Shown piece after piece: positions 49,701 to 57,404 of a DNA stretch of 64,000 nucleotides. The translations under genes were made by a program, and so were the position numbers. Below the pieces are notes generated by a model. It saw nothing but the letters and a program-made list of their open reading frames with translations, ran no database searches and was not told where the DNA came from. Numbering within the stretch: the stretch's first letter is position 1; each line of letters begins with the position of its first letter. The stretch comes from Roseateles sp. SL47 (GTDB lineage: Bacteria > Pseudomonadota > Gammaproteobacteria > Burkholderiales > Burkholderiaceae_C), in NCBI RefSeq assembly GCF_026625885.1, contig NZ_CP113068.1, positions 5,766,001-5,830,000 on the forward strand, read 5' to 3'.

Positions 49701-52295
49701 GTCCTTCACCACTTCCACCGTGGTCGGAGCGCTGGCGTTGCCCGCCTTGTCCACCTGAACAATCTGGATCGAGTTGTTGCCCTCGTGCAGGTCATCTGCG
49801 GAGATACCACTGCCGGTCCCCGGCTTCCAGGTCTGGCCACCGTCAGTGCTGTAGTTCCAATCTGCACCGGCTTCGGTACCCACGTTCACAGTGCCATCGG
49901 ACTTGATCACGATCGGATCAGCGGCCGTGCCGGCACCCGTGGCGCCAGAGCCCGTGCCCACGCCCTGGGTGGCAGGAGCCGTCGGAGCGGTCGTGTCCTT
50001 CACCACTTCCACCGTGGTCGGTGCGCTCGGATTCCCCGCCTTGTCCACCTGAACAATCTGGATCGTGTTGTTGCCCTCTTGCAGATCATCTGCCGAGATG
50101 CCCGTGCCGGTGCCCGGCTTCCAGGTCTGGCCACCGTCAGTGCTGAAGTTCCAGTCCGCACCAGGTTCGGTACCCACGTTCACAGTGCCATCGGACTTGA
50201 TCACGATCGGATCCGCAGCCGTGCCGGCACCGCTGGCACCCGAGCCCGCGCCCACGCCCTGGGCGGCAGGGGCCGTCGGAGCCGTGGTGTCCTTCACCAC
50301 TTCCACCGTGGTCGGTGCGCTCGGATTCCCCGCCTTGTCCACCTGAACAATCTGGATCGTGTTGTTGCCCTCTTGCAGATCATCTGCCGAGATGCCCGTG
50401 CCGGTGCCCGGCTTCCAGGTCTGGCCACCGTCAGTGCTGAAGTTCCAGTCCGCACCAGGTTCGGTACCCACGTTCACAGTGCCATCGGACTTGATCACGA
50501 TCGGGTCGGCAGCCGTGCCGGCACCGCTGGCACCCGAGCCCGCGCCCACGCCCTGGGCGGCAGGAGCCGTCGGAGCCGTGGTGTCCTTCACCACTTCCAC
50601 CGTGGTCGGTGCGCTCGGATTCCCCGCCTTGTCCACCTGAACAATCTGGATCGTGTTGTTGCCCTCTTGCAGATCATCTGCCGAGATGCCCGTGCCGGTG
50701 CCCGGCTTCCAGGTCTGGCCACCGTCAGTGCTGAAGTTCCAGTCCGCACCAGGTTCGGTACCCACGTTCACAGTGCCATCGGACTTGATCACGATCGGAT
50801 CCGCAGCCGTGCCAGCACCGCTGGCACCCGAGCCCGCGCCCACGCCCTGGGCGGCAGGGGCCGTCGGAGCTGTGGTGTCCTTCACCACTTCCACCGTGGT
50901 CGGTGCGCTCGGATTCCCCGCCTTGTCCACCTGAACAATCTGGATCGTGTTGTTGCCCTCTTGCAGATCATCTGCCGAGATGCCCGTGCCGGTGCCCGGC
51001 TTCCAGGTCTGGCCACCGTCAGTGCTGAAGTTCCAGTCACTACCCGGATCGATGCCAATGCCCACCGTGCCGTCACCCCGGATGACGATGGGATCATCAA
51101 CCGTACCGGTGCCGTTGCTAGACCCGTTGCCAGTGATTCCACCCGTGTTGCCGGTGCTCGTGCCAGCTTGGGCGCCCGGTGCGGCCGGACGCGTCGTGTC
51201 CTTCACGATCTCGATCGTCGTGGGCTCGCTCACATTGCCAGCCTGGTCCACTTGGACAATCTGGACGGAGTTGTTGCCTTCGTTCAGATCATCAGCGGAG
51301 ATCCCGCTGCCGGAGCCCGGCTTCCAGGTCGTTCCGCCATCGGTGCTGAAGCTCCAGTCGGCACCAGGCTCGGTGCCAACGCTGACGGTACCGCCCGCCT
51401 TGACCACGATTGGATCCTCAGCTGTGCCCGCTCCGTTTCCGGACCCGTTACCACCGTGACTACCCGACCCATCGGCACCGGCAGCACCTGGCACATTCAC
51501 CACCGGTGCATCAGGGGGCGTCGTGTCTTTAACCACCTCAATCACAATGGGCTCGCTCACATGCCCAGACTTGTCCACTTGAACAATCTTGATGGTGTTA
51601 CTGCCCTCGTTGAGGTCATCCGCAGAGATGCCGCTGCCTGAGCCCGGCGTCCAGGTACGGCCACCGTCTTTGCTGTAGTACCAATCGGCGCCTTCACTAA
51701 CGCCGATGTTCACCGTTCCATCGCTTTTGACGATGATGGGATCGGCCGCCGTACCGCTACCGCGTGCAGTTTCGGGCACCAGGACACTCGGCACCTCTGG
51801 CTTCGTGTCCTGCCCAACTCCCGACGAAGACGGGGACTTCGGAGCGCCGCCCGGTTGATCCTTTGCCGCTGCTGTGCCGCCCGCAGCCAGCCCACCCACC
51901 GCAGCGACACCGCCGATCATCGGCAGCGTCCACGCACCGAACACAGATCCCAGCGACGAGGCCCCCGCAGCACCTGCCACCGAACCAGCTTCACCCAACG
52001 CCGAAGCGGCTTGCGCGGCTGGACCGGCTTCACCAGCGCCAGACGCAGATGCAGCCGCACCAGACTCCGACTCGACGACACCATTCACCGCATCCAGCGG
52101 CTGCGACGCAACAGGGTCCACGGCTTCCGACGTCTCCGCCGGCGCACTCAAGGTCTGATCGTCGACAGTCGGAAGTTCCTCCCGATCGATTTTGAACTTG
52201 TGCTGCCTGCCAGAGGTGCTGTGTTTCAGCTGGTCTTGCTCGGAAGACGATTGAACGGAAGTGGACTTGACAGAAGATGAAGGGTGCTTGTTCAT
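43770..52295 (-). CDS. Giant Ig-like repeat surface protein (Bap-like), 2841 residues
   Basis: The N-terminal 160 residues are acidic and Ala-rich with a hydrophobic Gly/Ala stretch (WTLPMIGGVAAVGGLAAG), like the start of Bap/LapA-type proteins. Twenty-six repeats of about 98 residues follow. Each has the Ig-like pattern ADWNFSTDGGQTWKPGTG, then DLQEGNNTIQIVQVDKAGN, then EVVKDTTAP, joined by Gly/Ser/Thr linkers. Units 3-24 are almost identical. Units 1-2 and 25-26 are more diverged. A different domain of about 110 residues closes the protein. No RTX repeats, sortase motif or adjacent type I secretion genes were seen. Likely role: adhesin or biofilm matrix protein. The ATG shown is preferred over an in-frame TTG 12 bases upstream. 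Confidence 0.9.
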   Translation of the reverse strand: MNKHPSSSVKSTSVQSSSEQDQLKHSTSGRQHKFKIDREELPTVDDQTLSAPAETSEAVDPVASQPLDAVNGVVESESGAAASASGAGEAGPAAQAASALGEAGSVAGAAGASSLGSVFGAWTLPMIGGVAAVGGLAAGGTAAAKDQPGGAPKSPSSSGVGQDTKPEVPSVLVPETARGSGTAADPIIVKSDGTVNIGVSEGADWYYSKDGGRTWTPGSGSGISADDLNEGSNTIKIVQVDKSGHVSEPIVIEVVKDTTPPDAPVVNVPGAAGADGSGSHGGNGSGNGAGTAEDPIVVKAGGTVSVGTEPGADWSFSTDGGTTWKPGSGSGISADDLNEGNNSVQIVQVDQAGNVSEPTTIEIVKDTTRPAAPGAQAGTSTGNTGGITGNGSSNGTGTVDDPIVIRGDGTVGIGIDPGSDWNFSTDGGQTWKPGTGTGISADDLQEGNNTIQIVQVDKAGNPSAPTTVEVVKDTTAPTAPAAQGVGAGSGASGAGTAADPIVIKSDGTVNVGTEPGADWNFSTDGGQTWKPGTGTGISADDLQEGNNTIQIVQVDKAGNPSAPTTVEVVKDTTAPTAPAAQGVGAGSGASGAGTAADPIVIKSDGTVNVGTEPGADWNFSTDGGQTWKPGTGTGISADDLQEGNNTIQIVQVDKAGNPSAPTTVEVVKDTTAPTAPAAQGVGAGSGASGAGTAADPIVIKSDGTVNVGTEPGADWNFSTDGGQTWKPGTGTGISADDLQEGNNTIQIVQVDKAGNPSAPTTVEVVKDTTAPTAPATQGVGTGSGATGAGTAADPIVIKSDGTVNVGTEAGADWNYSTDGGQTWKPGTGSGISADDLHEGNNSIQIVQVDKAGNASAPTTVEVVKDTTAPTAPATQGVGTGSGATGAGTAADPIVIKADGSVNVGVETGADWNYSTDGGQTWRPGTGSGISADDLHEGNNSIQIVQVDKAGNPSAPTTVEVVKDTTAPTAPAAQGVGTGSGATGAGTAADPIVIKADGSVNVGVETGADWNYSTDGGQTWRPGTGSGISADDLHEGNNSIQIVQVDKAGNASAPTTVEVVKDTTAPTAPATQGVGTGTGATGTGTAADPIVIKADGSVNVGVEAGANWNYSTDGGKTWKPGTGTGIAAADLKEGNNSIQIVQVDKAGNASAPTTVEVVKDTTAPTAPATQGVGTGSGATGAGTAADPIVIKADGSVNVGVEAGADWNYSTDGGKTWKPGTGTGIAAGDLKEGNNSIQIVQVDKAGNASAPTTVEVVKDTTAPTAPATQGVGTGTGATGTGTAADPIVIKADGSVNVGVEAGANWNYSTDGGKTWKPGTGTGIAAADLKEGNNSIQIVQVDKAGNASAPTTVEVVKDTTAPTAPATQGVGTGSGATGAGTAADPIVIKADGSVNVGVEAGADWNYSTDGGKTWKPGTGTGISADDLQEGNNTIQIVQVDKAGNPSAPTTVEVVKDTTAPTAPAAQGVGAGSGASGAGTAADPIVIKSDGTVNVGTEPGADWNFSTDGGQTWKPGTGTGISADDLQEGNNTIQIVQVDKAGNPSAPTTVEVVKDTTAPTAPAAQGVGSGATGAGTAADPILIKADGSVNVGTEAGADWRFSTDGGQTWKPGTGTGIAAADLNEGNNTIQIVQVDKAGNPSAPTTVEVVKDTTAPTAPAAQGVGAGSGASGAGTAADPILIKSDGTVNVGTEPGADWNFSTDGGQTWKPGTGTGISADDLQEGNNTIQIVQVDKAGNPSAPTTVEVVKDTTAPTAPAAQGVGAGSGASGAGTAADPIVIKSDGTVNVGTEPGADWNFSTDGGQTWKPGTGTGISADDLQEGNNTIQIVQVDKAGNPSAPTTVEVVKDTTAPTAPAAQGVGAGSGASGAGTAADPIVIKSDGTVNVGTEPGADWNFSTDGGQTWKPGTGTGISADDLQEGNNTIQIVQVDKAGNPSAPTTVEVVKDTTAPTAPAAQGVGAGSGASGAGTAADPIVIKSDGTVNVGTEPGADWNFSTDGGQTWKPGTGTGISADDLQEGNNTIQIVQVDKAGNPSAPTTVEVVKDTTAPTAPAAQGVGSGATGAGTAADPILIKADGSVNVGTEAGADWRFSTDGGKTWKPGTGTGIAAADLNEGNNTIQIVQVDKAGNPSAPTTVEVVKDTTAPAAPATQGVGSGTGATGAGTAADPIVIKADGSVNVVTEAGADWRFSTDGGKTWKPGTGTGIAAADLNEGNNTIQIVQVDKAGNPSAPTTVEVVKDTTAPTAPAAQGVGSGSGASGAGTAADPIVIKSDGTVNVGTEAGADWRFSTDGGKTWKPGTGTGIAAADLNEGNNTIQIVQVDKAGNPSAPTTVEVVKDTTAPTAPATQGVGSGTGATGAGTAADPIVIKADGSVNVVTEAGADWRFSTDGGKTWKPGTGTGIAAADLKEGNNTIQIVQVDKAGNTSAPTIVEVVKDTMAPVAPVAQVAGTGSGATGTGTIADPLLINADGSVNVGIEAGADWRFSTDGGQTWKPGTGTAITAADLNEGNNSIQVVQVDKAGNVSLPTMVEVIKDTTAPTLPGPDLANSTTGSQSHPAVSGTGTTQDPIVVNADGRISVTTEADAQWRYSTDGGTTWRQGTASGIESTDLVEGANTIQIVQFDRVGNASQMATVEVFKDTTAPFEPVVDLSAYGSGQVTLNGSGKLNLTIEPGAEWRFSLDAGLTWTTGSGTALSASSLKEGANSVQIVQMDRAGNLSTPTTFDVVKDSFAAKLSISATNIAGYAADGRAVMFYKDNPTIVFNNVEAGGHVEVWGNGKWIDFSSSSSFSPATEYSGGYQGREFRQVDAYGNASASVSIQYWTVAPFMEQAGTGMAVETPIAAGTTVLLV
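44133..51716 (-). repeat. Twenty-six tandem 294-bp coding repeats
   Basis: Repeats are normally 294 bp; two (units 15 and 20) follow a linker shorter by six bases. Sequence classes cluster: TEPGADWNF units 3-6, 14 and 16-19; VETGADWNY units 8-9; VEAGA(N/D)WNY units 10-13; TEAGADWRF units 15 and 20-23. Units 10-11 and 12-13 repeat as pairs. Confidence 0.9.
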
Positions 52296-52319
52296 GAGGG
52301 TTCTCAACTACACGGTTGC

Positions 52320-52333
52320 CTTCCACATGGAAG
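52320..52333 (-). promoter_or_regulatory. Short palindrome in the surface-protein 5' leader
   Basis: CTTCCA-CA-TGGAAG forms a perfect 6-bp inverted repeat 25-38 bases before the ATG. It may be an operator or a leader stem. Confidence 0.35.
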
Positions 52334-52383
52334 TTCCGCTGCAGTCTAGAAATCAGACCCTTCTCACTCGAATAGCAAATTGT

Positions 52384-52389
52384 TGTCAA
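52384..52389 (-). promoter_or_regulatory. Consensus -35 hexamer upstream of the surface-protein gene
   Basis: A perfect TTGACA on the minus strand lies about 90 bases before the ATG, inside GTTGACAAC. No good -10 is found at 16-18 bases (best is TGAGAA), so this is a weak promoter candidate or an activator-dependent one. Confidence 0.25.
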
Positions 52390-52477
52390 CGACCGCACTG
52401 GATTTAGCAGCAACAGGTGGGTCGCTACCGCAGATCAGACGACAACCTTCCGTCGTTTGTCATCTGTCAAATGGCGA

Positions 52478-52498
52478 GGGGCTCCGATGGGGAGCCCC
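52478..52498 (-). terminator. Hairpin after the orphan E1 gene
   Basis: GGGGCTCC / GGAGCCCC with a 5-base loop lies 61 bases beyond the stop of the E1 paralogue on the minus strand. The following CTCGCCATTTG is only slightly T-rich, so termination strength is uncertain. Confidence 0.5.
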
Positions 52499-52559
52499 CT
52501 TCCGCTAAAGACACCGTCAAGGCTTCGCTGCTGCACACGCCGGCTGTGCATCGGCCTGG

Positions 52560-55334
52560 CTACACGGCAGCGGCGCTCCCCAAGGCCCGAGCCACCAGCG
52601 CCTGCTGCTGCTGGGCATGAATCACCGGGGACGCAGTCGCCCCCGCCGCTGTCACCGTCCGCGACACTTCGACCAGTTGGACGGATGCCGGCAACAACGC
52701 CTGCAGATCGTCTCGAATGAAGGGCCACGCGCCTTGGTTGCGGGTCTCTTCCTGCGCCCACACCACCGAGGTCGCCCCGGGGTATGCGGCCATCACCGCC
52801 GCCAGTTCCTCTGCGGGGAACGGATACAGGCGCTCCACCCGCACCAGCGCAATGCGGGTGGACTCGGCCTTCGGCAGCGCTTCGCGCGCAGACAGCAGGT
52901 CGTAATACACCTTGCCGCTGCACAGCACCACCCGTTGCACCTGCGCGCGCATCTCCGTGGTGTCATCGATGACCGGCTGGAACCGAGCCGTCGCCAGCGC
53001 CTCGACGGTGACGTGGCTGCGAACCTCATTCAGCAGCACCGCCTTGGGCGTCATCACCACCAGCGGCTTCTTCACCGGATCCATCGCCTGCTGCAGCAAC
53101 AGCAAGGCCCATTGCGCGGCCGTCGAGGGATACGCCACCCGCAGGTTGTCCGCCCCACAGAGCAGCAGGAGTCGGCTCAGGAAGCCGTTGGAGTGCTCCG
53201 GCCCGATCCCCTCATAGCCATGCGGCAGCAGCACGGTCAGGCCGCTGGCATAGCCCCACTTCTCCTCACCAGAGCTGATGTATTGATCCAGGAACACCTG
53301 TGCGCCGTTGACGAAATCGCCGAACTGCGCCTCCCAGATCGTCATCGCCGAGGCAGCTTCCACGCTGTGCCCATACTCAAAGCCCAGCACCGCTTCTTCG
53401 GAGAGGATGGAGTTGTGCACCTCCAGCGGAGCCCGGCCGGTGAAGTGCGAGAGCGGCATCCACGTGGCCATGCCAAGCTCCGCCTGGTTGTGCCACACCG
53501 CATGCCGATGCAAGAAGGTGCCTCGCTGCACATCGAGGCCAGAGATGCGCAGCGGTATGCCGGCTGACAGAATCAGTGCATGCGCGATCGATTCGGCGGT
53601 GCACCAGTCCAGCGTCTCCGGTCCGCCCTGTGCCGCAGACTCCCCGCTGGCCAGGCGCTGCCATCGGGCCGCCAGACGCGCCAGCACCGGATGGGGCTCG
53701 AACCCCACCGGGACATCCGCCAGATTGGCCAGCACCCAGCGCAGGTGCGCGACATCCGGCATGATGCCCGGCTCGAGGGACGCAGCGCTGGTTGGTGCCG
53801 TCACCTCGGCGGTCACTGCGGGGGGCACCACGCTGGTAGCCGCGTGGTTCGCAGCCCCGGCCACGGCCGGGGTCGCTTCCCTGTGGCCTGATGTACGCAG
53901 CACCGCTGGATCAAACAGTTCCAGCGGCCGCAATGCCGCCTCCGCCCGCTGCGCCGTCACGATACCGCGCGCCACGAGGCTGTGGGCATACGCGGTGGCG
54001 ACACCGGGCCTCGAAGGGAGATGACGATACAAGCGGGGCGCCGTGAACATCGGCTCGTCATGCTCGGAGTGCCCGAGGCGCCGATAACCAATCAGGTCAA
54101 TGACCACGTCCGTGCCGAAGCGCGCACGATAGTCCACGGCCAGCGATGCAATCCGCTGCACGGCCTCGGGATCATCCGCACTCACGCGCAGCACCGGGGC
54201 ATCCACCATGCGCGTCACATCCGTGCAGAAGCGGGCCTGCTGCTGGTCCATCCGATTGGGTTCGGTGAAGCCCAGCTGGTTGTTGATGATGATGTGGATC
54301 ACCCCGCCCACCTCATACCCCGGCTTGAGCCCCAGGGCCAGGGTCTCCATCACCACGCCCTGTCCGGCGAAGGCGGCATCGCCATGCATCACCACAGGAA
54401 GGCACTGATCCTGAGTCAGCCCCTGTGCCGATCCACGCGACACACGCGTGCCACGTGCCATGCCCACCACCACGGGATACACGCTCTGCAGGTGAGACGG
54501 ATTGCTGGCCAGCGTCACGGCCACGGCCCCGGAAGGCGTGGCCACCGCATAACGCCCGCCGAGGTGGTAGACCAGATCCTTCTGACGCTCCGGGTGCGCG
54601 GGAGCCGCTTCGAAGTAGTCCATGATCTCGGCCACTGGATGACCCAGCAGATTCACCAGCACGTTCACCCTGCCGCGATGCGGCATGCCCATGACGCAGC
54701 GCGTCACACCCCGCCCTGCGGCGCGGGCCAGCATCGCATCCAGCAACGGCACCAACGCCTCGTTGCCTTCGAGTGAAAAGCGCTTGCCATGAGGGTAACG
54801 GCGGGCCATGAAGCGCTCCCAGCCTTCCACACCGGCCAGGCGTTCAAGCAGGGGCACTGCGGACGCTGCCGACAGGCCCTCTGGTGGGGTGGGCAGGCCC
54901 ACGGCCGCCCCCACCACCGCCGTCTCGATGCGTTGCTGTAGCCACTGGCGCCGCGTGCCATCGCGCACGGCAGAAAGGTCCACCGCAACGCTGCTGCAAT
55001 ACCACTGCCGAAGCCGCTGATGAAGTTCCAGCGCCCGCTGAGCGCCGAGCACGAGCCGGTCTTCCTCAGCCACAGGGGCGTCATCGGTCAGGCCGAATTG
55101 CGCCAGCGCTGGCACGCCCGCAGGGCCTGCAGCATCCGCTGGATTCAGCGAGCCCAGCGGGTCCAGTCGCGCAAAACGATGCCCCTGCAAACGGAAGGCC
55201 TCGATCAAATCGGCCACCCCCGGCTTGAGCCGTACAGGCGCGGCATCAGCCACCAGGCCCGCCACCTCGCCATCACGATCGAAACGACGCTGCGGAGCCC
55301 AAGCGGGTCCGACGGAATTGCGGTTCACAGACAT
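52560..55334 (-). CDS. Orphan 2-oxoglutarate-dehydrogenase-type E1 paralogue
   Basis: A second E1 of 924 residues. The core motifs are kept: MPHRGRVNVLVN (217), SNPSHLQSVYPVV, HGDAAFAGQGVV (317), INNQLGF (350) and RGTFLHRHAVWHNQ. Two things differ from sucA in this window. The N-terminal E2-docking element is missing: the protein starts near the region LIEAFRLQGHRFARLDPL, equivalent to sucA residue about 97. The loop after INNQLGF reads TEPNRMDQQQA instead of TTSDPRDIRST. An Ala/Pro linker of about 50 residues has also been added before the second half. No E2, E3 or lipoylation genes are beside it. GGGAG lies five bases before the ATG. A different 2-oxo acid substrate is possible, but not shown. 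Confidence 0.85.
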   Translation of the reverse strand: MSVNRNSVGPAWAPQRRFDRDGEVAGLVADAAPVRLKPGVADLIEAFRLQGHRFARLDPLGSLNPADAAGPAGVPALAQFGLTDDAPVAEEDRLVLGAQRALELHQRLRQWYCSSVAVDLSAVRDGTRRQWLQQRIETAVVGAAVGLPTPPEGLSAASAVPLLERLAGVEGWERFMARRYPHGKRFSLEGNEALVPLLDAMLARAAGRGVTRCVMGMPHRGRVNVLVNLLGHPVAEIMDYFEAAPAHPERQKDLVYHLGGRYAVATPSGAVAVTLASNPSHLQSVYPVVVGMARGTRVSRGSAQGLTQDQCLPVVMHGDAAFAGQGVVMETLALGLKPGYEVGGVIHIIINNQLGFTEPNRMDQQQARFCTDVTRMVDAPVLRVSADDPEAVQRIASLAVDYRARFGTDVVIDLIGYRRLGHSEHDEPMFTAPRLYRHLPSRPGVATAYAHSLVARGIVTAQRAEAALRPLELFDPAVLRTSGHREATPAVAGAANHAATSVVPPAVTAEVTAPTSAASLEPGIMPDVAHLRWVLANLADVPVGFEPHPVLARLAARWQRLASGESAAQGGPETLDWCTAESIAHALILSAGIPLRISGLDVQRGTFLHRHAVWHNQAELGMATWMPLSHFTGRAPLEVHNSILSEEAVLGFEYGHSVEAASAMTIWEAQFGDFVNGAQVFLDQYISSGEEKWGYASGLTVLLPHGYEGIGPEHSNGFLSRLLLLCGADNLRVAYPSTAAQWALLLLQQAMDPVKKPLVVMTPKAVLLNEVRSHVTVEALATARFQPVIDDTTEMRAQVQRVVLCSGKVYYDLLSAREALPKAESTRIALVRVERLYPFPAEELAAVMAAYPGATSVVWAQEETRNQGAWPFIRDDLQALLPASVQLVEVSRTVTAAGATASPVIHAQQQQALVARALGSAAAV

Positions 55335-55521
55335 GCCATCTCCCTTGACGACAAATGAGACCATCCAATCGGCCAGGACTCACCGTCGGCGCTCAAAGCG
55401 GCGTCTTGTGCCCTGCGGGCCACGCGTGGTGGCGGCCTGCGTCAGGCGGTCGGATCCTCCCGGGCCTTGCGACTTCCAGCTCTGCGGCCGGTCTGCTGCT
55501 GTCCCCTTACAACCTGTCCGC

Positions 55522-55559
55522 ACCCGCGCCGGGGCGCATGGCCCCTGCGCGGCGCGGGT
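55522..55559 (-). terminator. GC-rich hairpin after the chemoreceptor gene
   Basis: Nine-base arms ACCCGCGCC / GGCGCGGGT enclose a nested GGGGC / GCCCC pair 4 bases after the MCP stop on the minus strand. No T-tract follows. Confidence 0.4.
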
Positions 55560-55562
55560 GGC

Positions 55563-57104
55563 TTACACCGAGAACGCGCGCACGGCGTCGTTCAACTGGC
55601 GCGCCTGGTCCTGCAGGGCGCGCGCTGCAGCGGTGCTCTGCTCCACCATCGCGGCGTTCTTCTGCGTGGAATCGTCCATTTGCACCACGGCCACATTGAC
55701 CTGCTCGATGCCCGCGCTCTGCTCCTGGCTGGACGCAGTGATTTCGGCGACGATCTGGCTGACCTGGCGAATGCTGGTGACCACCTCCGCCATGGTGGCG
55801 CCGGCCTGCTCCACCATCCGGCTGCCGGCATCCACATGGTGGACGGAGTCATCGATCAGATGCTTGATCTCCTTGGCGGCCGTCGCGCTGCGCTGTGCCA
55901 GGCTGCGCACTTCAGCGGCCACCACGGCAAAGCCGCGCCCCTGCTCGCCGGCGCGGGCCGCTTCCACAGCAGCATTCAGCGCCAGGATGTTGGTCTGGAA
56001 GGCGATGCCGTCAATGACGCTGATGATCTCGACAATGCGCCGCGACGCGGTGGAGATCGAGTTCATCGTCTGCACCACCTGACCCACGGCCTCGCCACCC
56101 ACGCTGGCGATGTTGGAGGCGGATGACGCGGACCCGTTGGCCTGATGCGCGTGATCGGCGCTGAGACGCACCGCAGCCGTCAGTTGCTCCATGGCGGCGG
56201 CAGTTTCCTGCAGCGCCGATGCCTGCTGCTCGGTGCGAGCCGACAGGTCCAGGTTGCCTTGCGCCACTTCCTGAGCGGCAGTGGAGATCGTGTCCGCCCC
56301 GGTCCGCACGTCGGTGACGATGCGATGCAGATTGACCACCATGTTCTGCAGCGCCGTCATCAGGCGTGCAACTTCGTCCTTGCCTTCGACCTGGATGCGG
56401 TAGGTGAGGTCACCCGCCGCCACCGATTCGGCCAGGCGGATGGCACGGTCGATCGGCACGGTGATGGAGCGGGTGATGAGGATCGCAGTCGCGATGCCAG
56501 CGAGCAGCGCCAGCGCCGACGCAATGACCATGTTGCGCTTGGCCGCCGACGAGCGCTCATTGGCATCGGTGACGTCGTCCTCCATGCTCTGGGCCTGGTA
56601 GTTCACCATCTTGTCGATGAGCGCGTAATACCGGGCCTGCGGGCCCGCCATCTGCTCCTGATAAACCGTCAGCGCGCCGTCACGATCCCCGGCAGCCAGC
56701 AGGTCGAAGACCTTGCGCACCACCGCGCCGTACTCCTTGCGGGCCACCGACTGTTCCTCAAAGAGACGCTTGCTGTCTTCGCTGCTGAGCATCTTCTCCA
56801 GCTTGGCAAGGTTCTCGGAGTTGGTCTGCCGGATGGCGGCGTACTCGTCCATGTATTTTTTGGTGGCTTCCGGCGTGGTCGACAGCAGCAGACGGCCAAT
56901 GGTGATGGCGCCGCGATCCCCCACGCCCTTGACCTGCGTGGTCAAGGCGATCAGGGCGTAGCGGTCTTCCACCACCGTGCTCATGGTGCGATTCACCCCG
57001 TTGATGACGCCGATGCCCACCGCAAGGATGACCAGCAGCAGCAAGAACGTGACAGCGAAGGCCACTGCCAGGCGTGAACCGATTCGAAGGTCGGCCAGTT
57101 TCAT
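55563..57104 (-). CDS. Methyl-accepting chemotaxis protein
   Basis: Transmembrane chemoreceptor of 513 residues. TM1 is about 10-33, a periplasmic four-helix-bundle-type sensor about 34-190, TM2 about 195-217 ([23 protein letters not shown]), then HAMP ([21 protein letters not shown]) and the signalling hairpin with the invariant tip [32 protein letters not shown]. It ends AVRAFSV without a CheR-tethering pentapeptide. GGGAG lies eight bases before the ATG. The ligand is unknown. No che genes are adjacent. Confidence 0.94.
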   Translation of the reverse strand: MKLADLRIGSRLAVAFAVTFLLLLVILAVGIGVINGVNRTMSTVVEDRYALIALTTQVKGVGDRGAITIGRLLLSTTPEATKKYMDEYAAIRQTNSENLAKLEKMLSSEDSKRLFEEQSVARKEYGAVVRKVFDLLAAGDRDGALTVYQEQMAGPQARYYALIDKMVNYQAQSMEDDVTDANERSSAAKRNMVIASALALLAGIATAILITRSITVPIDRAIRLAESVAAGDLTYRIQVEGKDEVARLMTALQNMVVNLHRIVTDVRTGADTISTAAQEVAQGNLDLSARTEQQASALQETAAAMEQLTAAVRLSADHAHQANGSASSASNIASVGGEAVGQVVQTMNSISTASRRIVEIISVIDGIAFQTNILALNAAVEAARAGEQGRGFAVVAAEVRSLAQRSATAAKEIKHLIDDSVHHVDAGSRMVEQAGATMAEVVTSIRQVSQIVAEITASSQEQSAGIEQVNVAVVQMDDSTQKNAAMVEQSTAAARALQDQARQLNDAVRAFSV

Positions 57105-57404
57105 GAAAACAGCTCCCAGGGCGACAAGTGAGTTATTGAAATGTCTGACAATCAAACCATTGCTTACATTTCAGGTCCAGCCCCGTAATCGACATTTCTG
57201 TCAATCCCCTAAATCAAGAGGATAGCCTGCCAACTAGTTCACGAACGACACCTGGTTTTCATACGTAATTCGCCCAAGAGTTCACTATGCAAAAAGCCAC
57301 TGTGGCGCGAAGGTGACACCAGTTGCATATGATGAAATCCATCGGCATCAGGCAATAAAAAAGCTCCCCGCAGGGAGCCGTGGATGAGAGCGGGATGACG
57401 GGCT
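57105..57404. other. Spacer upstream of the chemoreceptor
   Basis: This 300-bp region holds the chemoreceptor promoter (not located with confidence; GTCGATTA on the minus strand only loosely resembles a flagellar-sigma -10) and the terminator of the ETF operon at 57355-57379. No gene is seen. Confidence 0.4.
57355..57379 (-). terminator. Intrinsic terminator of the ETF operon
   Basis: On the minus strand GGCTCCC-TGCG-GGGAGC is followed by TTTTTTATTG. It lies 26 bases after the nitronate monooxygenase stop. Confidence 0.88.

Noticed and set aside
44979..51641. A 2220-residue open frame on the plus strand across the surface-protein repeats
   Set aside because: It is the mirror of a tandem repeat with strong codon bias; the translation is an Arg/His/Ala-rich repeat with no known fold, and the minus-strand frame has the Ig-like pattern and a sensible start and terminator.
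44133..51716. Regular repeats that could be mistaken for a CRISPR or satellite array
   Set aside because: The 294-bp units are coding, in frame, and lack short repeats with unique spacers.
57156..57240. Flagellar-sigma promoter for the chemoreceptor
   Set aside because: GTCGATTA matches only 6 of 8 bases of the -10 and no TAAA lies at the right spacing, so it was not listed as a promoter.
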